Assembly: GCA_023301245.1 (NCBI GenBank)
Contig: JALZUV010000217.1
Coordinates: 1 to 13,896, forward strand
Direction of reading: 5' to 3'
DNA length: 13,896 bases
Origin: Rickettsiales bacterium
Lineage (GTDB): Bacteria; Pseudomonadota; Alphaproteobacteria; Rickettsiales; JALZUV01
Positions 1-8,500 of this stretch are shown piece by piece (the first letter of the stretch is position 1; the number at the start of each line of letters is the position of its first letter). The notes beneath the pieces were generated by a model that saw only the letters and a program-made list of their open reading frames with translations, had not been told where the DNA came from and made no database searches. The position numbers were made by a program, and so were the translations under genes.

Positions 1-99
1 GTGCCATAAGAACAATCCTTTCTATCTAGGGATTGTTACTTTGGGAACATTAGTCCTTACGTAGGCACCGCAAGAATATTCCTATCGATGGATTATTCT
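1..99. repeat. terminal direct repeat, left copy (circular overlap)
   Basis: Bases 1-99 are identical to 13798-13896, and the window ends exactly where the repeat ends. A perfect 99-base overlap of this kind is the usual mark of a contig closed on itself at an assembly k-mer of 99. It is not an LTR pair: it is too short, it does not begin TG and end CA, and it cuts through a hairpin repeat unit. The unique circle length is 13,797 bp. Confidence 0.9.
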
Positions 100-224
100 G
101 TAGATGAACATAGATTCCATAAGAACATTCCTATAGGTGTGGAATGTTCTTTGGGCTAAGTTAGTCCGTAAGGTGTGAGCCTTTCTTGCACCCGAAGAAA
201 TATCTATAGGCGTAGGAGTGTTTG
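4..224. repeat. two diverged ~113-bp tandem units, each with paired hairpins
   Basis: The motif CCATAAGAACA occurs at 4 and, with CCATAAGAACATTCC, again at 117, giving a period of 113. Downstream similarity continues (CTTTGGG..., TTAGTCC, then a GAAGAA/CAAGAATAT block). Hairpins seen: AACAATCC (11-18) with GGATTGTT (30-37); AGAATATTCC (73-82) with GGATTATTCT (90-99), one mismatch; AGAACATTCC (122-131) with GGAATGTTCT (141-150), a perfect 10-bp stem with a 9-nt loop; and a wobble stem near 197-222. The arms differ in sequence between hairpins yet stay complementary, so the fold or a dyad binding site seems to be what is kept. Probably part of the LTR; function unknown. Confidence 0.7.
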
Positions 225-226
225 TC

Positions 227-251
227 GGAATACCCGATAGCGGAGTATTCC
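227..251. repeat. hairpin GGAATAC/GTATTCC
   Basis: A 7-bp perfect inverted repeat, GGAATAC at 227-233 and GTATTCC at 245-251, with an 11-nt loop. It follows the two tandem hairpin units and shares their GGAAT/ATTCC arm ends, so it looks like a further member of the same array. Confidence 0.6.
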
Positions 252-1668
252 TGAACAGAGCATGCGGGAGGGTGGACCTTCGTTGTTGCCTACGAAGCCC
301 CACCCCCTCACTCTTGGATTTCCTCCCCCAAGCTCCTCACACTTGCAAAGTCAATCAACAAAAGAAGTCTTAAAAAGGGCCTACCTCCCAGCCAGCTCGG
401 TCTGCCTGCATCCCACCCTGATATCTCATCATATCACATCTGACGCCGTCGGCAAAGTGACCGGACCGACTGAGCTTGAGAGGACTGGATCCCTATTCGA
501 GACCTTCTTCGTTCCTCGACTGCTGCCTATGTGAGCTTCCACAGCGACAGGGGACCAAGAGTCAGTTTGTTTTTGTTCTGTTTTCGTCTGTCTTTTGTCT
601 CTTTTTCGGCCTGCGCGAAAACGAGCTAATACTCGTAGAGCGTGTTTCCCGCAGGGCCCATGTGTAGCGTAGACTCGAGAATGGCAAGTATCATAGTCAG
701 CTGCGGTACGTAGTTGCTATAGGTTGATATACCTCTGTACGTCGAAGGTCGTGTAATGTCAGAGATACATGTACGGGTGTCTTCCCTAGCTTTTTTTTTT
801 CTTCTTTCGAGTGTGCTTTGTTTTCCCAACTATTTACAGTTCACTACGCTTTGATCTATCGTGTCATACGATAGAGTCTTGCAAACGCGTCTTTCTAGTC
901 TCAGTGTTGGTTTAAGACGGTGGTCCAGCCAACCCCAACTCTGCTATGTTGTACTATCATGGTACAATTGCAGGCTGCAGGCACCGTTTTTCCTAGCACA
1001 AGGCGTAGTAGGTGTCCTCTCACTACTAGGAGGAACACCCTCCCTCTTGGCTTTTGCTTGCTTGGTGTTTTCAGTTTTCCCGACTTTTGTTGTGTAATAC
1101 CTGGTACGGCATAACATATTCGTATTAAGAATATATTAGTATACACACTACCTGGTAATATTCAATAGTACAACACGTATATGATGGTGCCTCCGACCAC
1201 CGTTTGTTATATATACTGGTACGCGTTTACCACTTTTTCGCTTGTACCACATATTCCACGTGGTAACCAGGGATGTCGTATACGCGTTATAAGTCATATT
1301 TCATCCGTTGTGCGTGTGTACCTCTTGAGCCTCCAGAAATTTCTGTAAGATTAGCAGATTTTTCCCTAGGTCTCCAGCGTGCGGGTAGGTCATCCTACCT
1401 CACCGTACACTCTTGATGCATCACGAGTATTGTTATCTTTTCTTTTTTCTACGTGTCATTTTTTTTGCGTATCATACATAGTAGCAGGTACCTGTTGTGG
1501 TGTACGAACAGCTCATGCTGGCTCTTCCCCAGGAGAGATACCTCGAAACGACTGCTGTTTTCCACAATCCAAGTTCACGATAAAACAGACCCAACGCTGG
1601 TGATATTGGTCAAAGCTTGTGGCTGCGGTTGTTTCTATCACACCCCCCCCTCGGATACAGCGGCAGCT
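252..1668. other. non-coding T-rich stretch, probably LTR sequence
   Basis: No convincing gene. The open frames here are short, overlap on both strands and have no recognisable domain. Small structures seen are a hairpin GGAGG-aacac-CCTCC at 1029-1043, a hairpin ATATTC-gtattaa-GAATAT at 1116-1134, a direct repeat ACCTGGTA at 1099 and 1150, and a TATATATA run at 1208-1215. The last could be a core-promoter element, but nothing else fixes a transcription start there. Pyrimidine-rich runs are frequent on the + strand. I infer LTR U3-type sequence from its position between pol and gag on the circle. Confidence 0.5.
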
Positions 1669-2110
1669 GCTGCCCAAATCTGTCGAAACATTTGTCAAAC
1701 TGCTGCTGCTGTACACGTGCATTTTGATCAAGCTTTCACAAGTAAACAGAGGCCCTATGCTGCCCAAATTTGTAGAAACATTTGGCTTATAGGATCTTTG
1801 CTACCTGATAGATACGTAGTACGCTTAGTAGCAAGATGCCGCCCAAATCTGGCATTTGTTTTTGTACTCTGTCGTATTTTCTTTTTGTGTCCCCTCGTTG
1901 GTTTTGTCAGTTTTAGGGAAAAAGCTGGCTATTATTATAGTTGCTGTCCAATTTTGGCTACAAAACTGCTACGTACCAGGTATAGTTTTCCGAGCATTTA
2001 GCCCCCGACTTTATCATAACGCAGGGTACATGTTGCTCAAATTTGTGGCACGGCTGCCATTTTGTGAACACAATAACAGCTACCTACCCCTTTGTTTTCG
2101 TTCAGCCTCA
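1669..2110. repeat. degenerate ~90-bp repeat array headed by GCTGCCCAAATYTG
   Basis: Related motifs recur at 1669 (GCTGCCCAAATCTGTCGAAA), 1759 (GCTGCCCAAATTTGTAGAAA), 1838 (GCCGCCCAAATCTGG), 1943 (GCTGTCCAATTTTGG) and 2032 (GTTGCTCAAATTTGTGG), at spacings of 90, 79, 105 and 89. The first two copies are the best match and continue into ACATTTG. Looser echoes appear at 2480 (GCTGCAATTTTT) and 2620 (GCTGCCCAATTC). Spacings that are not multiples of three argue against a repeat protein. Subterminal or enhancer-like repeats inside LTRs are common, and I infer that role here. Confidence 0.5.
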
Positions 2111-2515
2111 ACTGTTGAAGCAGCTGCATGCTGCTTAAAGCAGTTTTGGAACATAAAAGCTGCCACACGCGCAGCCCCCCCCCTGTTCCAAAAATATAAC
2201 TAAATGCTGGACAAAATGGAAATATGGCACATTTCGAGCTCCTTCCACATGGTAGCCGAGTTATGCACATTTCTTTATTTTCACGTACTGGGGTTTTATT
2301 TTCATTTTGTGCTGCGCTTACGATATTTTATGTTTCCCACAACGTACCGGACAATGCGACACTCCAGACATGTGCCGGCAGCCCATTTTTTGTCTTCCAC
2401 CACGTCAGAACAAACTGCCCACCTTCTGTCTGGGGTATCGTCCGATATTTTGTGCGTGTTACCAAATAGTGCCGGCATGCTGCAATTTTTCCCGACCTTT
2501 CGTTTTTCTTTTATG
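2111..2515. other. non-coding stretch between repeat array and leader
   Basis: No gene supported. It holds a C10 run near 2177-2187, several T-rich tracts, and a segment around 2483-2492 (CAATTTTTCC). That segment fits the CAWTTTNYY pattern described flanking oomycete transcription starts, but such matches are frequent in T-rich DNA. The last ATG before gag is at 2513. Confidence 0.35.
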
Positions 2516-2943
2516 TACTCTTACAAATTGTACTAGCTTGGTCGGCTTTGCACTGCCCACGCCTGTTGTTTGTCACTCCGTAATACCATACTTACGAATT
2601 GAGGCATTTGTAGGTGGAGTGCTGCCCAATTCATTTTCATAGCCAACATTTGAGTGACACGGGCGCGACAATCGTCTACCAAGAGTGAGGCGCCCGACAA
2701 CAGGTTGGACGTCCTCCATAATATAGTATTAACTCTTCGACGAGCACTAAATCGTGGCACACTACCCCTACCGTACGTCATTGGTTTGTTGGTATTTGTA
2801 GCCGCCCGACCGAGATCCAAGCCTTGGACCTACCCACCCTCTCCTCCGGCCAACCTAGAAGACCCACCTAGGTCTTTCAGGCTCCATCCCAACCTATCTC
2901 TGCTCCTGTGCAAGCGTTATTTCCACCCGACCCCGACACCACC
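2516..2943 (+). promoter_or_regulatory. ATG-free gag leader (probable 5' UTR)
   Basis: Between the ATG at 2513 and the gag ATG at 2944 there is no ATG in any frame for 428 nt, whereas ATGs are frequent further upstream. That is what a scanned mRNA leader would look like. Composition shifts within it from T-rich to C-rich near 2800. A hairpin AAGACC (2859-2864) with GGTCTT (2871-2876) lies about 70 nt before the start codon and could be a packaging or dimerisation element, but that is a guess. The primer-binding site should lie at or before the start of this leader. The nearest tRNA-like match, GGCGCCCGAC at 2689-2698, recalls tRNA-Lys but is preceded by A, not T. Confidence 0.45.
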
Positions 2944-5526
2944 ATGGCTGCAAGATCCACTTCCGATGCAAGCATGCCCGGCGACACCCCCGAATCGCCT
3001 AATTCTCGCGAGGCGAGGTATGCCGCACGGTCGTCGCGTATGGCAAGGGACGACACCCCGGACATAAATTCGCTCCTAAGCGAGTTGGAGGCCTCCCCCA
3101 CGGGACAGGGATCAGGCCCTCCCAGTACTGGCCGGGGGTCCTCCGTCAAACGGGAGCCCGTGTCGGGAACTGCCATCCCGGCCGTCGACCCGGGACAAGC
3201 CCAGGACCACCGCGCGGTTTTTCGTGAACGCCGCGCGGCCCTGCAAACCCACCACGAGCTGCTCGTTCAACAACTGAAGGAGAGCGCCGACCTACTACGC
3301 GACCTACCCCCGTCGCCCACCTCCTCCACCAACCCCTTCTCCCCCTCCTACGTGGCTACAGCTGCAACCGCGACCACATCGGCTCTACCGCAGCCGCTCG
3401 CCCTCCCCCCTGCACAGATCACGGCGCGTGAGACCACGCACGAGCTGACCCATGCGCCCGCTGTGACGTCTGGGACCACGCCTATCCAGGCCCAAACCCC
3501 GGCCCAACCTTTGGCCCTTCCAACTCTCATACCGTTTCAGCCCATTGACTGGGACTTTCTCAGCGCCACGCTCAGCTGCATGCAGAGTGCTCGCGGGACA
3601 GCAGTCTCTGATGTCTCTATGGCGGCACACCGCCTGTGGGCTATGTTCGCCCCCGATACTGACCCGACGGTCGCCCTAGCCCTGGCCCGCGCCGCCACAG
3701 GAGGGGTGTCCGCCGAATTTATCGGGGCGGCTAACTCCCTCCTACTCGCGTTGCGCCGCTTCCACACCACCACCGGTCGCGGGCATGTTTGGACCCCTAC
3801 CGAGCTCCACCCCCAACATAACGCCACTGCACCCAGCCCCCCCCGCCCCACCACGGGCACGCTCACAACGACGACACCTTCCCGCCCCACCACGAGCACT
3901 GCAACGACCACGACAACCACGACAACGGCCGTTACATCCCCAGGCGCCCACACGGAGTCCATGACGGAGGCGGAGCGTCGCTCCGTTAGGCGCCTTTATG
4001 CCGGGCTCGATTTACGGAAAACAACCCCACTCATAAAGTTCCCGTTCCCGGATAACGTCGACACGGCAGTTTACCTGGGCATGTTCTTCGCCAGCCTGAA
4101 ACTGGCGCTGGGAGAAATCCTCGTCATCTGCGACGAATCGGAAAAGCAGTCGTTCGACAAACCGCCGTGGGTAGTGGGATGGGACGCACCACTCCAAAAG
4201 TGCTTCCGCAAAGCCCTCTCGTCCCCGTCGGTCATGGCATCGCCCCTGCCTCGCCTCATTGACGACTTCTTCGTCCAGCTACGCCAGGAACTCACCATCG
4301 ACGACACCGGACCGTCTGCGTACAAGAAGCTCCTTCGCCTCCTTACTAACCACTTCGACGACGGCGACCAGGGACGTGCTTTCGAGCAGCTGAATACCTT
4401 CGGCGTGCCCACCGACACGGAGTTCTCCACTTTTGTCCGGGCATTCAAGGAACGCGTCTCTGTCGCACAGGGTACGGAGCGCGTTTTCAAGCCCAGCGAC
4501 GCCATGGTTATCGAGATTGTACGCGGGACCACCAGCAAGCAATACCCATCGCTGATGCCGGCCCTCTACCCCGGCCCTCTGATGACCGCCCCACAGCCGT
4601 TCACGACGGTTGCGACAATGTGGTCGGCATTTGAGGTGCTAGCAACCAACAAGACGCCGGCCGTCAATGGCCAACGGTTCCATGCGTCCTCCTCGGGAGG
4701 ATTCACCACGTACTCCTGTTCACCGGCAGCCCCAACACAGCAATCGCACCCACGCGGCTCCAGCACCCTCGCACTGGGATCCGCTTCAAACCCCCTGGTC
4801 ATGAATGTGGTCGAAACGTCCCCAGACCCGTTCTGCGCGAACGAGTCCGACTGGCCCCTCAGACACTATGAGGAAGTATACATGGTGTCCACCACGTTCA
4901 ACCAACAGATTCCTCCGCTCCTAACGCCACTCCTGACGAGCTCGGCGCGTGCCCAAGCCCTGCGCGACCACGGTGGACACTGCCTCAATTGCAATGGCAC
5001 CGATCACAGCATGAAGACCTGCCCCCAGGACTTTCTCAACACGTCGGGCATCCTAAACCCGGCACTTGGCCAACTGAACGATGGAGGACAAGCTTACCGG
5101 CAATGGCAACGACGGATGTGCTCCTACCGCCGGGGACAATACGAGCACACCCTGAACAAAAACCAAGCCCGCCACTCCAACAACAACCGGTCCAACCACA
5201 ACAACAACAACAACAACCGCAACGGCTACTACAACAACCGCTCCAACCACGACCACTCCCGCCACAACCGCGGCAACAACGGGCGCTCCAACAACGGGCG
5301 TCACAACCACGGCCGTTCTTACAATAACGGAAACCAGCAGTCGCCAGGGCAACAGTACCAACAACAGCGCATAGAGGCCGCCGCGACTGCTACGGCACCG
5401 TCTACCGCCATGACGGTGCGCACGCCGAACACTTCCGCAGCCACCACTCCAGCGAACATGCGGATCGGCAACCAAGCCTCCACAAACCCAAACCAACGGC
5501 AGCCGGGCACCTTCCGCACCAACTGA
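2944..5526 (+). CDS. gag: Gag polyprotein (capsid, CCHC nucleocapsid)
   Basis: Structural protein that packages element RNA into cytoplasmic virus-like particles. I start it at ATG 2944, in an excellent Kozak context (CACCACCATGG) and the first ATG after a 428-nt ATG-free leader, giving 860 aa. The open frame extends a little upstream to a GTG at 2908, which I do not favour. Residues ~92-121 are charged and helical, coiled-coil-like. Residues ~300-335 are Thr-rich low complexity. Residues ~340-575 form an alpha-rich capsid-like region. A canonical CX2CX4HX4C knuckle uses C680, C683, H688 and C693. The C-terminus from ~740 is extremely Asn-rich with scattered Arg and His, a basic RNA-binding-like tail. 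It ends at UGA 5524-5526 in the same frame as pol. At 860 aa it is long for a gypsy Gag. Confidence 0.9.
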   Translation: MAARSTSDASMPGDTPESPNSREARYAARSSRMARDDTPDINSLLSELEASPTGQGSGPPSTGRGSSVKREPVSGTAIPAVDPGQAQDHRAVFRERRAALQTHHELLVQQLKESADLLRDLPPSPTSSTNPFSPSYVATAATATTSALPQPLALPPAQITARETTHELTHAPAVTSGTTPIQAQTPAQPLALPTLIPFQPIDWDFLSATLSCMQSARGTAVSDVSMAAHRLWAMFAPDTDPTVALALARAATGGVSAEFIGAANSLLLALRRFHTTTGRGHVWTPTELHPQHNATAPSPPRPTTGTLTTTTPSRPTTSTATTTTTTTTAVTSPGAHTESMTEAERRSVRRLYAGLDLRKTTPLIKFPFPDNVDTAVYLGMFFASLKLALGEILVICDESEKQSFDKPPWVVGWDAPLQKCFRKALSSPSVMASPLPRLIDDFFVQLRQELTIDDTGPSAYKKLLRLLTNHFDDGDQGRAFEQLNTFGVPTDTEFSTFVRAFKERVSVAQGTERVFKPSDAMVIEIVRGTTSKQYPSLMPALYPGPLMTAPQPFTTVATMWSAFEVLATNKTPAVNGQRFHASSSGGFTTYSCSPAAPTQQSHPRGSSTLALGSASNPLVMNVVETSPDPFCANESDWPLRHYEEVYMVSTTFNQQIPPLLTPLLTSSARAQALRDHGGHCLNCNGTDHSMKTCPQDFLNTSGILNPALGQLNDGGQAYRQWQRRMCSYRRGQYEHTLNKNQARHSNNNRSNHNNNNNNRNGYYNNRSNHDHSRHNRGNNGRSNNGRHNHGRSYNNGNQQSPGQQYQQQRIEAAATATAPSTAMTVRTPNTSAATTPANMRIGNQASTNPNQRQPGTFRTN
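4981..5022 (+). other. CCHC zinc knuckle of Gag
   Basis: Encodes CLNCNGTDHSMKTC, an exact CX2CX4HX4C knuckle (C680, C683, H688, C693 counted from ATG 2944). This motif binds RNA in retroviral and retrotransposon nucleocapsids. The residue before His is Asp and the usual Gly is absent at that position. A single knuckle, followed by the Asn-rich tail. Confidence 0.9.
5161..5370 (+). repeat. CAAC-rich low-complexity tract encoding Asn-rich Gag tail
   Basis: Imperfect AAC-triplet repeats (clearest around 5179-5240) encode runs of Asn broken by Arg, His, Tyr and Ser, then Gln-rich sequence. Trinucleotide slippage probably created it. The protein product would be disordered, polar and basic, plausible for RNA condensation or prion-like self-assembly of particles, though that is inference. 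Confidence 0.75.
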
Positions 5527-5580
5527 CAGGCCGGTGGTGGAGCTACTGCCGCATCTCCACCAATAGCACCTACTGCGAGC
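5524..5580 (+). promoter_or_regulatory. UGA stop-codon readthrough signal with candidate pseudoknot
   Basis: The gag stop UGA (5524-5526) is followed in the same frame by open pol sequence. After an 8-nt spacer (CAGGCCGG, 5527-5534) there is a perfect 8-bp stem, TGGTGGAG (5535-5542) with CTCCACCA (5555-5562), with a 12-nt loop. Loop bases GCCGCA (5548-5553) can pair with TGCGAGC (5574-5580) with one bulged A, giving an H-type pseudoknot. Gammaretroviruses use UAG with an 8-nt spacer before a pseudoknot to make Gag-Pol by about 5-10% readthrough. The same logic is inferred here. A further stem, CGAGC (5576-5580) with GCTCG (5599-5603), would compete with the second pairing. Confidence 0.65.
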
Positions 5581-8500
5581 ACCAGAGGCTCACAAGACGC
5601 TCGTGTAAATCACGTGCACTCCGCCTCCCCGCCCCCTGCCCCTGCCCCCCAACGCCCCCCCCCCAACCCAGCCCCATCCCCAATCACTTGTCCAGGCATT
5701 GATCCTCCTGATCCAGTGATTGCCTTGAGGTGTGGGCGGGAGGAGGCCAAGACATCGAGCCCAACCGGGATGCTCCACTCGACGTCTTCCCGCGATGAGC
5801 TACGCTCCTTGCCGACTATCGCCGAATCTCTAGACTTTGCTAACCTGGAGGATATTTCGACGACGGCGGCTACCAGCGGTTCCGGTTTACAGCAAGTTAC
5901 TGGTTTGCCTACCGGGCCATCGCCCCCGGAGCCCCCATTTCGGCGGCTCCACTCGCGCTCGTCCCAGGACGCGCGCCTTGTAAGTGACAGCATGGGATCC
6001 GCATTTGACGAGATCCCCGCAGCTGCCACAGTGTTGACAGCACGGCTGCCCCTGAGCTCGAGGGACAGCCCCGTTTTGCAGACGGAAGACTCGCGACCAT
6101 CGTCGACCAGGACATGCCCCGAGCCCCCTGCCCCGTCTCCCTCGCCAGCAGAATGCATTGCGAGGACACGGACCTCAGGATCGGCATCTCCTAGCGAGTG
6201 CGCTGCTGAGTTTCAGACGACTGAAGCCAGCTTCCCAAAGGTACTCTTCGCACGGCGTACGCGCCCCCGCGTGGACCCTCCCGGAACTTCGGCTTTGCCG
6301 ACCAGTTCCCCCGCGAACTCGAGGATATCAGTCAGCACCGTCAATACGGACCTGACCTCATCCCCGACAACGCCAACTCGGGTGCCCGACTGGCTCCCAA
6401 CTCCTACCAATCCCCGCCGCTTGGAGCCACTACCCGCCCCTGCCGACTCCATCAGAGTCTCCCCTACCGACAGCGGTATCCATGAGACCAGCGACCACCC
6501 CCACACGGCCCCCACATCAAGTTCCCCACTTGGCCTTCTCCTACCGCCCTCCACCCCCGACTGCTTCCCCATGAGCCATTTCTCCTCGGTTTCCGCGGTC
6601 TCCATCGAAGCTACAACCTACCGAGCCACCTCCCCGCGGACGATACCGGAACATGGACCGTGCCTCACCGGCGGCGTACTCACAGTGGACGACTCTTCGT
6701 TCACAACAAAGGTCCTTGTGCACAGTGGGCCCACCGCCACAAAGCGCTGCACTCTCGTCGCTCTGCTCGATACTGGTTCGCCCCAGTCGTTCATCACCGC
6801 CACCGCAGTGGAACAACTGAAGGCATCCAGCTCTGCGTCGGACCAGTGCATACGGCACGCCCAACCCCGTTCTTGGGGCGGTTTTGGCACTGCGGCTCCC
6901 CTTACCACCTCCGATTCCATCCGCCTAAGCATCCAATTTATGCGGTCGGACTCCAACACCAAAACCCCTACGGCCGCCCTTGCGGTATGGGCCTGCATAG
7001 TTCCTGCCGGGACCATGCAACACTCCATTCTCCTGGGGCGAGATAGCTGGATGCGCTTCGGGCAACGCTCGTATACCACGCTTCCCCGGCAGCCCTCGCT
7101 CCCCCACCACAACCCCCCGCCGACCCAAGGCGAACTCACCCTTCACCACCACGGCCCCAGCGGAACCTCTGCCTTCATCCCCGACGACCGTTACACCGAC
7201 GACGTCTACCACCTACGATTTGCCGGCACCAAAACGGTCTCGCTTTCGCCCACACCAACACTCGTCAAGGTCAACCTGGTGCGCCAGTCAGGTGCTCCAG
7301 CGTTCACTGGGAATTACATGGTCAACATGGATCCCCGCGAGGACCCCCTTTCCGATACGGCAATATTCGTCTCCGACGGGTATCAGACCGTCCCACTATC
7401 AGGCTCCACCGATCTTGAGCCGGGCGACCTCCTTGGGACTTCCTCTTCCCCGCTCGTGCAAGTGCCCCTAGCCACCCTCGAGCACCCCTCCTTGGACCCC
7501 ACGCCCATCCCGGACGTGCACGCCCTCCACGACAACATCCCCGTAGCCAACGAGGGCCCCCCGTCAGCCGACCCCCCTCCCCCACCGAAATCCCCGTGCC
7601 CAACACTCCTTGCACGCCTCGACACCGACCAGCGAACCCGTTTCCTCCACCTTTGGGACCGTTTGCCATTGCACCTACGCGACGTCATGTTCGACCTTCA
7701 CGGTTCCGGATGGTCACCGTCGGTGATCGACGCCCTGGGCGACGTCCTCTGCGAGTACCAGGACGTCTTCTCCTCTTCCAAAACCGATTTCGGCTCGTGC
7801 TCCCTGATGCCGTTCAAGATCACCGTACCCCCGGACAGCGACCCCGTCACTTCCCGCCCATACAGGATCAACAACCCCATCCTCGCCAAGAAGGCAGACG
7901 CCGTCCTCGACCAGTACCTGGCCGCTGGCCTGATCCAACATTCGACCTCCCCATACTCCAGCCCAATGGTCGCCATACCGAAGAAGGACGGTGGCGTGCG
8001 GATCACTATCAACTACAAGAAACTGAACGCCATCAGCTCCCTCGGACAACTGCCAATCCCCCGCGTCGACCAGGTCCTCGACTCCTTGGGCAAAGGACGC
8101 ATCTTTTCCCTCTTCGACCTGACCTCCTCCTTCCACCAAATCACCATCGACGAGGCCACCATTCCGCTGACGGCGTTCTGCACCCCTACCCGGCTATTCG
8201 AGTGGCTTGTGATGCCGCAAGGCAGCAGCGCCTCCCCCGGGTGGTTCGTAAAGGTAATCAACGAGGTCATCAAAGGCCTGGAACGCGTCGCCGCCTACCT
8301 CGACGACATCATCGTCTTCGACCCCGACCCCACCGCCCACGTCGCCAACATGCGAGCCCTTTTCGAACGCCTCCGGAAGCACCATCTAAAACTTTCCCCC
8401 GCCAAAGCCAAGATTGGCGCCACCACCGCCGATTTCCTGGGACACACCATCACCGCTGGCGGTTTCAGCCCCAACGCCGACAAGGTAGCCGCCCTGACCA

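Noticed and set aside
1..99. End repeats as a pair of short LTRs
   Set aside because: Exactly window-terminal, 99 bases, no TG...CA ends, and bisecting a tandem hairpin unit; circular assembly overlap explains it better.
4..251. Hairpin units as a CRISPR array
   Set aside because: Only two diverged units, no conserved short repeat with unique spacers, no cas genes, and a eukaryotic retrotransposon context.
1208..1215. TATATATA as the LTR promoter TATA box
   Set aside because: Single AT-rich word in a T-rich region with no supporting initiator or transcript evidence; mentioned but not called.
1453..2001. 182-codon open frame with a repeated AAQICRNI peptide
   Set aside because: The peptide repeat just reflects the ~90-bp DNA repeats. 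Neighbouring repeat spacings (79) break the frame, and there is no domain.
5614..5616. GTG as the pol start codon (and GTG 2908 for gag)
   Set aside because: Nuclear eukaryotic genes rarely start at GTG. Gag has a strong ATG at 2944, and pol is better explained as a readthrough extension beginning at 5527.
5610..6158. 182-codon minus-strand open frame opposite the pol N-terminus, a possible antisense gene
   Set aside because: Mirror of low-stop, C-rich coding DNA; Gly/Ser-rich with no domain or plausible promoter.
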